Shown here in pieces: positions 52,047-62,170 of a stretch of DNA of 64,000 bases (position 1 is its first letter; each line of letters starts with the position of its first letter). The position numbers were made by a program, and so were the translations under genes. The DNA is from Caryophanales bacterium UBA1188 (GTDB taxonomy: Bacteria; Bacillota_I; Bacilli_A; Izemoplasmatales; UBA1188): assembly GCA_002310135.1 (NCBI GenBank), contig DBYK01000001.1:527712-591711 (forward strand), given 5' to 3'. The notes beneath the pieces are model-generated. The model was not told the DNA's origin. It worked only from the letters and a program-made list of their open reading frames with translations, and did no database searches.

Positions 52047-54039
52047 GAAAAAGACTTTAGTTGAAAAAATGTATGAAGAAATAGACAAAGAAGAAATTCA
52101 TACTGGTAAAGATGAGGATATGGGCCATGTTAAGGCTGAATATAAAGCTGAAGATATTCAAATTCTTCATGGTTTAGACCCAGTTAAATTAAGGCCTGGT
52201 ATGTACATCGGAACAACTGGACCTCAAGGCCTTCATCATTTGGTGTGGGAAATAGTTGATAATGCTGTAGATGAAGCTTTAGCTGGAAGATGTAATAAGA
52301 TTACAGTAGAACTATTAGATGACGATGCTGTAAGTGTTTCAGATAATGGTAGTGGTATACCAGTAGATATTCACCCAGAGACAGGACGCCCTGCAATAGA
52401 GAGTGTTTTTACTACACTTCATGCTGGTGGTAAGTTTAAAGATGGCGCATACAAAGTATCTGGAGGTCTTCATGGTGTAGGTGCATCTGTTGTTAATGCT
52501 CTTTCAAAATGGCTACATGTATATGTTAGACGTGATGGAAATGTATATTATCAAGAATATGATCATGGATATATCTTCACAGATCTTAAAGTAATAGCAA
52601 AAGATGAAACGGGTGAAACAGGTTCAACAATAGTTTTCTCACCTGATCCTAAAATTTTCCAAGAAGGAACAACTTTTAATTATGAAACAGTTCGTTCTCG
52701 TCTCCAACAACTAGCTTTCTTAAATAAAGGTGTAACTTTCTCTGTTCAAGATAAAAGAACAGGAGAAGAAAAAGAAGCAATTGAGTATTGCTATGAAGGT
52801 GGTCTTAGAGAATATGTTGATTTTTTAAATAATGGTCAGCCTAAACTAAACCAAAAAACAATGTATATAGAAGGCGAACAAGCACACATTCAAATTGAAA
52901 TTGCGATGTTGTATAACACAACATTCAATCCAATGTTATATTGTTATACAAACAACATCTTCAACCCAGAAGGCGGAACACACGAAGAAGCATTCAAATC
53001 AACTCTTACAAGGCTTATGAATAAATATGGTAATGAACACAATTTATTCAAGAAAAAAGATGAATCATTAACTGGCGATGATGTAAGAGAAGGATTGATT
53101 GCTGTAGTGTCAGTTAAACACCCAGACCCTCAATTTGAAGGTCAAACAAAAACAAAACTAGGCAGTGAAGATGCAAGAAGAGTTGTATCAAATATTATGA
53201 GTCAACAACTTCAACGTTTCTTAGATGAAAATCCACAAGATGCTAAAACTATCATCGATAAAGCTATAACTGCAGCACACGCAAGAGCCGCAGCTAAAAA
53301 AGCTAGAGAAGAAGTTCAAAGAAAGAACCCACTTGATAGTTTAGGATTAGCTTCAAAGCTTGTAGATTGTAGAAGTAAAGACCCAAGCAAATCAGAAGTA
53401 TTTATAGTCGAAGGTGATTCTGCAGGCGGATCTGCAAAACAAGGGCGTGACGCTGAATACCAAGCAATACTTCCATTAAGAGGAAAAGTATTAAACGTTG
53501 AAAAAGCAAGAATGGATAAAATCTTAGCGAACAATGAACTTGTCACAATGATTCAAGCATTCGGCGCAGGAATGGATGATAATTTTGATGTATCTAAATT
53601 AAGATATCATAAAATTGTTATTATGACTGATGCTGATGTCGATGGAGCCCACATTAGAACACTACTTTTAACTTTCTTCTATAGGCATATGAAACCTCTT
53701 ATAACTGAAGGATATGTTTATATAGCTCAACCACCACTATACAGAATTCAATCAAACAAAACTATACATTATGCATATTCAGATGAAGAAAGAAATGAAA
53801 TAATAAAGAATTTATCAACTAAACCACAAATGCAAAGATATAAAGGTTTAGGCGAAATGGATGATACACAACTTTGGGAAACAACACTTAACCCAGAAAA
53901 CAGAGTATTATTAAGAGTAAATTTAGATGATGCGATTGAAGCTGATCAAACATTCTCTTGCCTAATGGGTGAAGATGTTGAACCAAGAAGAGATTTTATC
54001 AATAGAAACGCTGGATACGTTAAAGATCTAGACTATTAG
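52039..54039 (+). CDS. gyrB: DNA gyrase subunit B
   Basis: The ATPase subunit of gyrase. GHKL ATPase domain with VDNAVDEALAG, DNGSGIPV and GGLHGVGASVVNAL; TOPRIM domain with EGDSAGGSAKQGRD near 458 and DADVDGAHIR near 531; C-terminal QRYKGLGEMD. 666 residues, with an N-terminal extension of about 30 acidic residues before the usual start region. Position after recF and before gyrA argues for gyrase rather than topoisomerase IV. AAGGAGA precedes the start. Confidence 0.96.
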   Translation: MDEKKTLVEKMYEEIDKEEIHTGKDEDMGHVKAEYKAEDIQILHGLDPVKLRPGMYIGTTGPQGLHHLVWEIVDNAVDEALAGRCNKITVELLDDDAVSVSDNGSGIPVDIHPETGRPAIESVFTTLHAGGKFKDGAYKVSGGLHGVGASVVNALSKWLHVYVRRDGNVYYQEYDHGYIFTDLKVIAKDETGETGSTIVFSPDPKIFQEGTTFNYETVRSRLQQLAFLNKGVTFSVQDKRTGEEKEAIEYCYEGGLREYVDFLNNGQPKLNQKTMYIEGEQAHIQIEIAMLYNTTFNPMLYCYTNNIFNPEGGTHEEAFKSTLTRLMNKYGNEHNLFKKKDESLTGDDVREGLIAVVSVKHPDPQFEGQTKTKLGSEDARRVVSNIMSQQLQRFLDENPQDAKTIIDKAITAAHARAAAKKAREEVQRKNPLDSLGLASKLVDCRSKDPSKSEVFIVEGDSAGGSAKQGRDAEYQAILPLRGKVLNVEKARMDKILANNELVTMIQAFGAGMDDNFDVSKLRYHKIVIMTDADVDGAHIRTLLLTFFYRHMKPLITEGYVYIAQPPLYRIQSNKTIHYAYSDEERNEIIKNLSTKPQMQRYKGLGEMDDTQLWETTLNPENRVLLRVNLDDAIEADQTFSCLMGEDVEPRRDFINRNAGYVKDLDY

Positions 54040-54049
54040 GAGGAAAAGC

Positions 54050-56638
54050 ATGTCTGATTCAAATGTAACAAAAGACAAATGGTTAGATACCAAAAATATT
54101 CAAAATGTAGATTTGAATGAATCTATGAAAACATCTTTTCTTTCATATGCGATGAGCGTTATAGTTGATAGAGCTCTTCCTGATGCAAGAGATGGTTTAA
54201 AACCAGTTCAACGTAGAATATTATATGATATGACAGAACTTGGTATGAGTTATTCATCACAATTTAAGAAAAGCGCAAGATTAGTAGGGGATGTAATGGG
54301 TAAATTCCACCCTCATGGTGATACTGCAATATACGATGCGACAGCGAGAATGGCTCAACCATTCTCCTATAGATATCCATTAGTATTTGGTCATGGTAAC
54401 TTTGGCTCAATAGATGGTGATAGACCAGCCGCTATGCGTTATACAGAATGTAAGATGATGAAAATCACCGAAGAAATGCTAAAGGATATAGATAAAGAAA
54501 CAGTGCCATTCCAAGATAATTATGATGCAACTGAATCTGAACCACTATATTTACCAGCAGCATTTCCAAATTTATTATGTAATGGTGCAGTAGGTATTGC
54601 GGTAGGTATGGCAACAAACATTCCATCACACAATTTAAAAGAAGTTGTTGATGGATATTTAGCTTATATCGATAATCCAGATATTTCAACTATAGAATTG
54701 ATGAATTATATTAAAGGTCCAGATTTCCCAACAGGAGGAATAATTTTAGGTGTTCAAGGTATTAAAGATGCTTATGAAACAGGAAGAGGAATTATTCAAA
54801 TCAGATCTAAATGTGAAATAGTTGAAAAAGAAAGAGGCAAAAAAGATATAGTTATTACAGAAATACCTTATGCAGTAAACAAAAGTAGTTTAATAGAAAA
54901 AATTGCAGACCTAGTTAAAGAAAAACCACTTCCTGGTCAAGAGAAAAAAGTAGATGGCATTGTTGATTTAAGAGACGAATCATCTAAAGGAGATATAAGA
55001 ATAGTAATTGAACTTAAAAAAGATGCTCCTGCAGAAATCATCTTAAACAACCTTTTCAAATACACCCCTCTTCAAACAAGTTTTTCTATTATTATGCTCG
55101 CTTTAGTCGACAATCAACCTCAACTTCTAACACTAAGAAAAGCATTAGATGTATATTATAATCATCAGTTAAGTGTATTATTAAATAGAACTAAATTTGA
55201 TCTTCAAAAATCACAAGCAAGAAGACACGTTCTTGAAGGTTATTTGATTGCATCTGATAATATTGAAGAAATTATCAATATAATTAGAAACTCATATGAT
55301 GATACCGAAGAAAAACTTATGAGTAGATTCAATCTATCAATTGAACAAACTAAAGCAATTCTTGCCTTACCACTTAGAAGGTTGTCTGGTCTAGAACAAG
55401 ATAAAACAAGAGCGGAATTAAAAGAAGTTAATCTTCAAATAGAAGAAGATGAGAAGATTTTATCTGATCCACTAGAACAACACAAAATACTAAAAGAACA
55501 AATCATAGAAATAAAGAATAAATATGGTGATGATAGAAGAACTGAAATAGACTACTATTCAACTGCGGATATAGATAATGAAGAATTAATCCCAGTTCAA
55601 GATATGATAGTATCTATTACAGAGACAGGCTATATCAAGAGAATGTCTCCAGATGAATACAAAGCTCAAAATAGAGGTGGAAGAGGCAAGACTGGAATGA
55701 AAGTTCATTCCGATGATATAGTTAGACAAGCTCTCTACACATCAACACATGATTATTTATTATTCTTTACTAATTTAGGAAGAGTATTCAAACTTAAAAC
55801 TTATAAAGTTCCACAATCATCAAGAATTTCAAAAGGTACTCCTATAGTTAACTTGCTTTCGCTTCAAGAAAATGAGTTCCTAACAGCCGCTGCACAAATT
55901 CCAAATTTTGATCAAGAAGGCTATATTGTATTTATAAGTAAGAAAGGTGTTATTAAGAGAACAAAAATTAACCTTTTCGCAAATATCTATAAAACAGGAA
56001 TTAGAGCCCTCACTTTAAGAGATGATGATATGCTTCATAATGTTTTCCTAACAACAGGAAACCAAGACATTATCATTGGTGCATCTAATGGTAAAGCTAT
56101 AAGATTTAATGAACAAGACGCAAGAAGCATGGGAAGAAACGCAAGTGGTGTTAAAGGTATAGAATTAAGCGAAGACGAAGAAGTAGTTGGAGCTGCGATA
56201 GTGTCCAGTGAGGAAGAACAAATCCTTGTAGTAACTAATAAAGGATATGGTAAGAGAACTTATGTCAGCGAATATAGACAACAAGCAAGAGGTGGTAAAG
56301 GTGTTAAGACTTTAAACATCACAGAAAAGAACGGTAAACTTGCGAAGCTAATCGCTGTAAATGGAGATGAAGATTTGTTCCTTGTCACTGATAAAGGTAT
56401 GACAATTAGAACTCACGTAGATCAAATAAGTATCTTATCAAGAGCCACACAAGGTGTCAAAGTAATGAATCTTTTAGACGAACACAACGTCATCACGATG
56501 GCTATTCTTCCAAGAGAATCATTAGAAGAAGATGTTTTAGAAGAAACTGAAACACCAGTTCAAGAAAACATTCTTAAAGAAGAAGAAAAAGAAGAAGTAT
56601 TAAAGCCAGCTGGTGATGAAAGTGATAATGTGTTTTAA
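54050..56638 (+). CDS. gyrA: DNA gyrase subunit A
   Basis: The DNA cleavage and religation subunit. AMSVIVDRALPDARDGLKP at the start, the quinolone-region HPHGDTAIYDA (Thr at the position of Escherichia coli Ser83, Asp87 kept), and catalytic Tyr131 in MRYTECK. A C-terminal beta-pinwheel follows, with the GyrA-box-like QNRGGRG near 543. 862 residues, ending in an acidic tail. AGGAGG precedes the start. Ten bases separate it from gyrB. Confidence 0.96.
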   Translation: MSDSNVTKDKWLDTKNIQNVDLNESMKTSFLSYAMSVIVDRALPDARDGLKPVQRRILYDMTELGMSYSSQFKKSARLVGDVMGKFHPHGDTAIYDATARMAQPFSYRYPLVFGHGNFGSIDGDRPAAMRYTECKMMKITEEMLKDIDKETVPFQDNYDATESEPLYLPAAFPNLLCNGAVGIAVGMATNIPSHNLKEVVDGYLAYIDNPDISTIELMNYIKGPDFPTGGIILGVQGIKDAYETGRGIIQIRSKCEIVEKERGKKDIVITEIPYAVNKSSLIEKIADLVKEKPLPGQEKKVDGIVDLRDESSKGDIRIVIELKKDAPAEIILNNLFKYTPLQTSFSIIMLALVDNQPQLLTLRKALDVYYNHQLSVLLNRTKFDLQKSQARRHVLEGYLIASDNIEEIINIIRNSYDDTEEKLMSRFNLSIEQTKAILALPLRRLSGLEQDKTRAELKEVNLQIEEDEKILSDPLEQHKILKEQIIEIKNKYGDDRRTEIDYYSTADIDNEELIPVQDMIVSITETGYIKRMSPDEYKAQNRGGRGKTGMKVHSDDIVRQALYTSTHDYLLFFTNLGRVFKLKTYKVPQSSRISKGTPIVNLLSLQENEFLTAAAQIPNFDQEGYIVFISKKGVIKRTKINLFANIYKTGIRALTLRDDDMLHNVFLTTGNQDIIIGASNGKAIRFNEQDARSMGRNASGVKGIELSEDEEVVGAAIVSSEEEQILVVTNKGYGKRTYVSEYRQQARGGKGVKTLNITEKNGKLAKLIAVNGDEDLFLVTDKGMTIRTHVDQISILSRATQGVKVMNLLDEHNVITMAILPRESLEEDVLEETETPVQENILKEEEKEEVLKPAGDESDNVF

Positions 56639-56649
56639 GAGGTGATATT

Positions 56650-57924
56650 ATGTTAGATATTAAGTATATAAGAGAACACAAAGATGAAGTCATAAAAAGA
56701 TTAAACACAAGACCTGGAGACTATACAAAATTAGTAGAAGATCTTTATCAATATGACTTACAATACAGAAAAGACTTACAATTAATAGAAAACCTTAAAG
56801 CTAAATCAAATCAAACATCTAAATTAATAGGTGAATACAAAAGACAAGGAAAAGATACAAAAGAAATATTTGATTCTATCGCAAACTTAAAACAAGAAAT
56901 TCAAGCAAAAGAAAAAGAAGTTCAAGAACTCCAAAAACAAGTTAAAGATATCCTTGATATTCTTCCAAATCTTCCAAAAGAAGATGTTGTTATTGGAAAA
57001 GATGAAACAGAAAATTTAGTAATAAGGACTGTAATGGAACCAAGAAAATTTAATTTTACCCCTAAATCTCATTACGAGATAGGTGTAGATTTAGATATCT
57101 TAGATTTTGATAGAGCATCAAAAATCAGTGGCGCAAGATTTGTAATATATAAAGGTCTTGGCGCAAGACTTGAAAGATCTCTAATCGCATTCATGATGGA
57201 TCTTCATTCAAAAAGAGGATATACAGAATGCATGCCTCCATATATGGTTAATTCTCAAAGTATGTATGGAACAGGACAGTTCCCTAAATTTAGAGAAGAT
57301 GCTTTTCAAGTTAATGATGATAGAGTATTATTCTTAAATCCTACTGCAGAAGTTCCAACAATCAATATGTATAGAGATGAAATCATCGATTATTCTAAAC
57401 TTCCTATCAAATACTGTTCCTATACAACCGCATTTAGAAAAGAAGCTGGTAGTGCAGGAAAAGATACTCATGGAATTATTCGTCAACACCAATTCAATAA
57501 AGTTGAATTAATCAATATCGTTGATAGAAAAGACGGGTACAAAGCTTTAGAAGAATTAACAGAAGAAGCTGAAGAAGTATTAAAACAATTAAAGCTCCCA
57601 TACCATGTAGTTGAATTGTGCACAGGAGATATGGGGTTTGGAAGCGCAAAAACATATGATTTAGAAGTTTGGATTCCATCAGAAAATAGATATAGAGAAA
57701 TTTCGTCTTGTTCAAATGATGAAGATTTCCAAGCAAGACGTGCGAATATAAGGATAAGAAAATCATTAAATGAACCCCTTGAATTCCCTCATATTTTAAA
57801 TGGTTCAGGTCTCGCAGTGGGTAGAACCCTAGTCGCAATACTTGAAAATTATCAAAATGAAGATGGTACAGTGACTATTCCAGAAGTATTAAGAAAATAC
57901 ATGGACACAGATATTATTAAATAA
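56650..57924 (+). CDS. serS: Seryl-tRNA synthetase
   Basis: A class II synthetase: an N-terminal tRNA-binding coiled-coil arm (residues 30-100), motif 2 TTAFRKEAGSAGKDT, EVSSCSN-like REISSCSNDEDFQARR, and motif 3 LNGSGLAVGRTLVAILEN. 424 residues, complete. AGAGGTGAT precedes the start, 11 bases after gyrA. serS after gyrA is the Bacillus order. No T-box was seen. Confidence 0.96.
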   Translation: MLDIKYIREHKDEVIKRLNTRPGDYTKLVEDLYQYDLQYRKDLQLIENLKAKSNQTSKLIGEYKRQGKDTKEIFDSIANLKQEIQAKEKEVQELQKQVKDILDILPNLPKEDVVIGKDETENLVIRTVMEPRKFNFTPKSHYEIGVDLDILDFDRASKISGARFVIYKGLGARLERSLIAFMMDLHSKRGYTECMPPYMVNSQSMYGTGQFPKFREDAFQVNDDRVLFLNPTAEVPTINMYRDEIIDYSKLPIKYCSYTTAFRKEAGSAGKDTHGIIRQHQFNKVELINIVDRKDGYKALEELTEEAEEVLKQLKLPYHVVELCTGDMGFGSAKTYDLEVWIPSENRYREISSCSNDEDFQARRANIRIRKSLNEPLEFPHILNGSGLAVGRTLVAILENYQNEDGTVTIPEVLRKYMDTDIIK

Positions 57925-57928
57925 ATAA

Positions 57929-57965
57929 AAAAATCCAGAGCCTTTAGTTAGGCATCTGGATTTTT
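57929..57965. terminator. Bidirectional terminator between serS and the HIT gene
   Basis: An 11-bp stem (57929-57939 with 57955-57965) plus three more pairs past a single bulged A, 8-base loop, T tracts on both strands. It overlaps the stop codon of the convergent HIT gene. Confidence 0.9.
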
Positions 57966-58350
57966 ATTTAATCTCTTCTAATATATCATCTAAATTATAT
58001 ATTTTACTATTATCTTTAAATCCTATATCGAAATTATCATCTTCATATCTTGGAATAATATGAATATGGAAATGCTCCACAGATTGAAGAGGTCTTTCAT
58101 TATTACTTATTATATTAATGCCTATAGGATTTAATTTTTCTTTTAATATTAGCGCAACTTTTTTCACAACCCTCATAATATCAAAAGAAGAATCATCTAA
58201 TTCAAATATATTTTTTGAATGTTTTTTAGGAATAACTAAAGTGTGCCCATAAGTAGTTTGACTTAAATCTAGAAAAGCTAGATATTTATCATCTTCATAA
58301 ACTATTTTAGATGGTATTTCATGATTTGCAATTTTACAAAATATACACAT
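57964..58350 (-). CDS. HIT family nucleotide hydrolase
   Basis: A 128-residue histidine-triad protein: CIFCKIANHEIPSKIVYEDD at the start, GHTLVIPKKH and the triad VEHFHIHIIPRY. HIT enzymes hydrolyse AMP-linked or dinucleotide substrates; the exact substrate is not clear. Two Cys in CIFC plus a His may bind zinc as in Bacillus Hit. The Shine-Dalgarno AAAGGAG is 13 bases from the ATG, a bit far. It lies two bases after the HAD gene. Confidence 0.9.
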   Translation of the reverse strand: MCIFCKIANHEIPSKIVYEDDKYLAFLDLSQTTYGHTLVIPKKHSKNIFELDDSSFDIMRVVKKVALILKEKLNPIGINIISNNERPLQSVEHFHIHIIPRYEDDNFDIGFKDNSKIYNLDDILEEIK

Positions 58351-58351
58351 A

Positions 58352-59008
58352 TTATTTATTAATCTCCTTTAATATATCTATTAAATCACTCATCTTTTCT
58401 AAATAATAATCAGGATGAGTTAGTTTTTTTGTATCTTCTGACCACTTATTCCATGATACAAGAGCAGTAAGAGAGCCTGCATTTTTTCCACACATTATGT
58501 CAACCACATTATCTCCCACCATCATCACCTCATCTGGCTTTACCCCCATTTCTTTTGCGGCCATAAGAAGAGGCTCTTTATGAGGTTTAGGTTTTGTTTG
58601 TTTTTCAAGTGTCATAAATGAATCAAAAAGCTCATAAAGACCATATTTTTTTAATGATGGGGTGGCACTTTTTAAATATTTTGTAGTAATAAGGCCCAAC
58701 TTATATCCTTCATTTTTAAGATAAACTAATGTCTCTTTAACGGTTGGGAAAATAGTGAGAATATCTAACTCTATATCTTTATAATAGTTGATATATGTTT
58801 CAATCATTTCATCAGCTTTTTTAGGGTCATTAGTATTTTTCATAAAAGAGTCTTTTAAAGGTGGCCCAATATATTCAAGATAATCTTCTAACTTTTCTTT
58901 TCTTTTTTCTTTTAAACACTTAGAAAAAGCATAGTCAAAAGATTTTAAGATAATCATTCCACTATTAACAAGCGTTAAATCGAGATCAAAACACAAAGCT
59001 TTAATCAT
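58352..59008 (-). CDS. HAD family hydrolase, PpaX/Gph-like phosphatase
   Basis: A 218-residue HAD-superfamily phosphatase with a helical C1 cap. Motif I CFDLDLTLVNSG (Leu in place of the common Gly after the second Asp), motif II LGLITTK, motif III Lys in TKPKPHKEP and motif IV MVGDNVVDI. It resembles pyrophosphatase PpaX and phosphoglycolate phosphatase Gph; the substrate cannot be chosen. The ATG at 59008 has GGGGTGA upstream; a longer in-frame start does not. Confidence 0.82.
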   Translation of the reverse strand: MIKALCFDLDLTLVNSGMIILKSFDYAFSKCLKEKRKEKLEDYLEYIGPPLKDSFMKNTNDPKKADEMIETYINYYKDIELDILTIFPTVKETLVYLKNEGYKLGLITTKYLKSATPSLKKYGLYELFDSFMTLEKQTKPKPHKEPLLMAAKEMGVKPDEVMMVGDNVVDIMCGKNAGSLTALVSWNKWSEDTKKLTHPDYYLEKMSDLIDILKEINK

Positions 59009-59062
59009 TTTTTCACCCCATTTTATTCTAACAAACTTTGCCAAATAATAAAACTATATAAC

Positions 59063-59091
59063 TGCTTATTTTAACTTTTTTATGTTAAAAT
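59063..59091 (+). promoter_or_regulatory. Candidate promoter of rsmA-glyA-dus-tldDE
   Basis: Extended -10 TGT-TAAAAT (59083-59091) with a weak -35 TGCTTA 17 bases upstream. It overlaps an 8-bp inverted repeat ATTTTAAC/GTTAAAAT (59068-59075 and 59084-59091). Confidence 0.5.
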
Positions 59092-59112
59092 AATCTTTGA
59101 AGGTTTGGACAA

Positions 59113-59940
59113 ATGACTAAAACAAATAGTGCATCTTTAAATAATAAAAATTTTAAGACAAAAAAACGCTTTGGACAGTGTTTTTTAAAAGACCAAAACA
59201 TCTTAAAGAGAATAGTAGAGTTATCTTTAATCAAAAAAGAAGATGTAGTTTTAGAAATTGGTCCTGGCTCAGGGGCACTCACAAAAGAACTCCTAAAAGT
59301 TTCAAACAGAGTAATTGCATATGAAATTGATAAAGATTTAATTCCAATCTTAGAAGAAACATTTAAAAACAACACTAACCTAGAATTAATAAACGAAGAC
59401 ATTTTGAAAGCCAATCTTTCATATATCAACAACTTAAAAGAAAATGTGATTAGTGTATCAAATCTTCCATACTATATAACATCACCTATAATAGATGTTT
59501 TCCTAAAAAAACTAACAAATGTTCAAAAAGCCATTTTTATGGTTCAAAAAGAAGTTGGAGATAGATTAAGCGCAAATGTAAACACAAAAGATTACAATGC
59601 ATTCACTATTCTTGTGAATTATAAAGCGAAAGTAAAAAAATTATTAAATGTCTCAAGAACTTCTTTTAGCCCAGAACCAAACGTAGATAGTGTAGTAATT
59701 GAGATTGAAAAATATAATCGCGATTTAAAAGCGAAAGACGAAAACTTCTTTATAAAAATTGTGGAATCTTCTTTCAAAGAAAGAAGAAAAACCCTTATAA
59801 ACAATCTTTCCACTATTTTAAATAAAAATAAATTAAAAAATATATTAGAAGAATTAAATTTAGATGAAAGAGTAAGAGCGGAAAGGTTAACTATTGATGA
59901 ATTTATCACTCTTTCAGATAGAATTATGGAGGAATTATGA
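59113..59940 (+). CDS. rsmA: 16S rRNA dimethyladenosine transferase (KsgA)
   Basis: Dimethylates A1518 and A1519 of 16S rRNA. FKTKKRFGQCFLKDQNIL at the start, the SAM loop LEIGPGSGALTKELL near 56, the catalytic SNLPYYITSPI near 118 and the C-terminal helical domain. 275 residues, standard. It overlaps glyA by 4 bp and starts a plus-strand run that includes the second TldD/TldE pair. Confidence 0.95.
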   Translation: MTKTNSASLNNKNFKTKKRFGQCFLKDQNILKRIVELSLIKKEDVVLEIGPGSGALTKELLKVSNRVIAYEIDKDLIPILEETFKNNTNLELINEDILKANLSYINNLKENVISVSNLPYYITSPIIDVFLKKLTNVQKAIFMVQKEVGDRLSANVNTKDYNAFTILVNYKAKVKKLLNVSRTSFSPEPNVDSVVIEIEKYNRDLKAKDENFFIKIVESSFKERRKTLINNLSTILNKNKLKNILEELNLDERVRAERLTIDEFITLSDRIMEEL

Positions 59941-61181
59941 GTCTAAAAAAAGAAGATAAACTTTTATATGATGCAATGCACAAGGAAAGACTAAGACAAG
60001 AATCGCACATAGAATTGATTGCTTCAGAAAATTTTGTTTCAAACGAAGTATTAGAAGCCCAAGGGTCAGTACTCACAAACAAATATGCAGAAGGATACCC
60101 AGCCAAAAGGTATTATGGTGGGTGTGAATATGTTGATGAAGTTGAAAGAATAGCTATAGAAAGAGCGTCTAAACTATTTGGTGCAAAATATGCTAATGTT
60201 CAACCACATTCAGGAACTCAAGCTAATATGTGTGTTTATAGAGCGCTTCTTGAAAAAGGTGACACAGTTCTTGGAATGGGGCTTGATCAAGGAGGTCATT
60301 TATCACATGGAAGTTCTCTATCTTTTAGTGGCCAAGACTATAATTTCATATCATATTCTTTAAACCCAAAGACAGAACTAATTGATTATGAAGTTTTAGA
60401 AGAACTCGCAATAAAACATAAGCCAAAATTAATAGTTGCAGGCGCAAGTGCTTATCCAAGAGAAATCAATTTTTTAAAATTTAAAGAAATCGCAAATAAA
60501 GTTGGTGCTTATTTAATGGTTGATATGGCACATATCGCAGGATTAGTTGCTGCAGGGCTTCACCAAAACCCAATTTACACTGCAGATGTAGTGACAAGCA
60601 CAACCCATAAAACCCTAAGAGGCCCAAGAGGAGGTTTGGTTCTCACAAATAATGAAGAGATAATCAAAAAAGTGAATAAAGCACTATTTCCTGGTGTTCA
60701 AGGTGGCCCACTTATGCACGTTATTGCCGCAAAAGCTGTCGCATTTAAAGAAGATGCCTCACCTAGCTTTTCATTATACGCAAGAAAGATAGTCGCAAAC
60801 AGTAAAGCTATGGCACAAGAATTTGTGAGATTAGGATATCACGTTATAAGTGGTGGTACAGATAACCACTTAATGCTAGTAGATGTTAAGAGTAAAACTA
60901 ATTTAACTGGTAAATTCGCAGAAAAACTACTTGATTCAGTTAATATCACAGTAAACAAAAACTCCATTCCAAACGATACTGAAAAACCTATGATCACAAG
61001 TGGAATTAGAGTTGGTACACCAGCTATTACCACAAGAGGCTTTAACACCGAAGAATGTATTAAAGTTGTATCATTAATAGATAAAGCATTAATGAACAGC
61101 GATAATAATGAAATTTTAGAAGAAGTTAGAAATGAAGTTAAATCTTTATTAGACAAACATCCACTCCCTTATAAGAAATGA
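59937..61181 (+). CDS. glyA: Serine hydroxymethyltransferase
   Basis: A PLP enzyme that converts serine and tetrahydrofolate to glycine and methylene-THF, feeding FolD. It has ELIASENFVSNEVLEAQGS, NKYAEGYPAKRYYGGCEYVD, VDMAHIAGL and the PLP lysine K225 in TTTHKTLRGPRGG. 414 residues, full length. GGAGG precedes the start. ATGA overlaps with rsmA and dus. Confidence 0.96.
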   Translation: MSLKKEDKLLYDAMHKERLRQESHIELIASENFVSNEVLEAQGSVLTNKYAEGYPAKRYYGGCEYVDEVERIAIERASKLFGAKYANVQPHSGTQANMCVYRALLEKGDTVLGMGLDQGGHLSHGSSLSFSGQDYNFISYSLNPKTELIDYEVLEELAIKHKPKLIVAGASAYPREINFLKFKEIANKVGAYLMVDMAHIAGLVAAGLHQNPIYTADVVTSTTHKTLRGPRGGLVLTNNEEIIKKVNKALFPGVQGGPLMHVIAAKAVAFKEDASPSFSLYARKIVANSKAMAQEFVRLGYHVISGGTDNHLMLVDVKSKTNLTGKFAEKLLDSVNITVNKNSIPNDTEKPMITSGIRVGTPAITTRGFNTEECIKVVSLIDKALMNSDNNEILEEVRNEVKSLLDKHPLPYKK

Positions 61182-62170
61182 TTAAAATCGGAAACCTAGA
61201 AATAAAAAACAAAGTAATACTTGCACCTATGGCTGGAGTAACCAATGAAGCCTTCTTTTACATTGCGAAGAAATATGGTGCTGGACTACTTTGTTCTGAA
61301 ATGGTTTCTGATAAAGGATTATTATTTAATAATGAAAAAACATTAAATTTATTAAAATTTGATGAATCACTTCACCCTTTTTCTATCCAATTATTTGGAA
61401 ATAATAAAACGGAATTAAAAGATGCTGCATTAATTGTTGAAAAAATCGCAAAGCCAGATATTATTGATATAAATATGGGATGTTCAGTCCCAAAAATATA
61501 TAAAGCTGGTTCAGGTGCCGCTCTTTTAAAAAATCCAGATTATATTTATGAAATAGTTAAAGAACTAAAAGACAACCTTAAAACACCTATATCTATAAAA
61601 ATAAGATCTGGAATAGACCACTCACACCTAAATTATATAGAAGTCGCAAAAGCCGCAGAAAAAGCTGGCGCATCCTTAATCACAATACATCCAAGAACTA
61701 AGACAGATCTATTTAAAGGAAAAGCTGATTTGAGCATCATAAAAGAAATAAAAGAGGTAGTTCATATTCCTGTTATAGGTTCAGGAGATATTAAAACACC
61801 AATGGATGCAAAAAGAATGCTTGATGAAACTGGTTGTGATGCTGTAATGATAGGGCGTGCTGCGATGGGAAACCCATTCATCTTTAAAGAGATCAATGAA
61901 TATCTTGAAAAGGGCACATACTCAAAAGTCACTAAAGAAGAAAAGTTTGATACAATAATTGAACATCTTAATTATTTAATCAATTTAAAAGGAGAAAGAA
62001 TTGCGGTGCTTGAGATGAGGGGTCATGCATCTTGGTATGTTAAAGGTATGAAAGGTAATTCAGAGTTTAGAAGAAGAATAAATGAAACAACCTCAAAAGA
62101 AGAATTAATAAACTTAATTAATGAATATAAAAAATATGTAATAGGAGAAAAAGATGATGTACTCGAATAA
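61178..62170 (+). CDS. dus: tRNA-dihydrouridine synthase (DusB-like)
   Basis: Reduces uridines in tRNA D-loops using FMN. LAPMAGVTNEAFF at the start, INMGCSVPKIYKAGSGAALL with the catalytic Cys, SIKIRSG, ITIHPRTKTDLFKG and GRAAMGNPFIFKEI. 330 residues. Ser follows the active-site Cys where Pro is more common. It overlaps glyA by 4 bp and the next tldD by 17 bp. In many Firmicutes dus lies between ftsH and lysS. Confidence 0.93.
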   Translation: MIKIGNLEIKNKVILAPMAGVTNEAFFYIAKKYGAGLLCSEMVSDKGLLFNNEKTLNLLKFDESLHPFSIQLFGNNKTELKDAALIVEKIAKPDIIDINMGCSVPKIYKAGSGAALLKNPDYIYEIVKELKDNLKTPISIKIRSGIDHSHLNYIEVAKAAEKAGASLITIHPRTKTDLFKGKADLSIIKEIKEVVHIPVIGSGDIKTPMDAKRMLDETGCDAVMIGRAAMGNPFIFKEINEYLEKGTYSKVTKEEKFDTIIEHLNYLINLKGERIAVLEMRGHASWYVKGMKGNSEFRRRINETTSKEELINLINEYKKYVIGEKDDVLE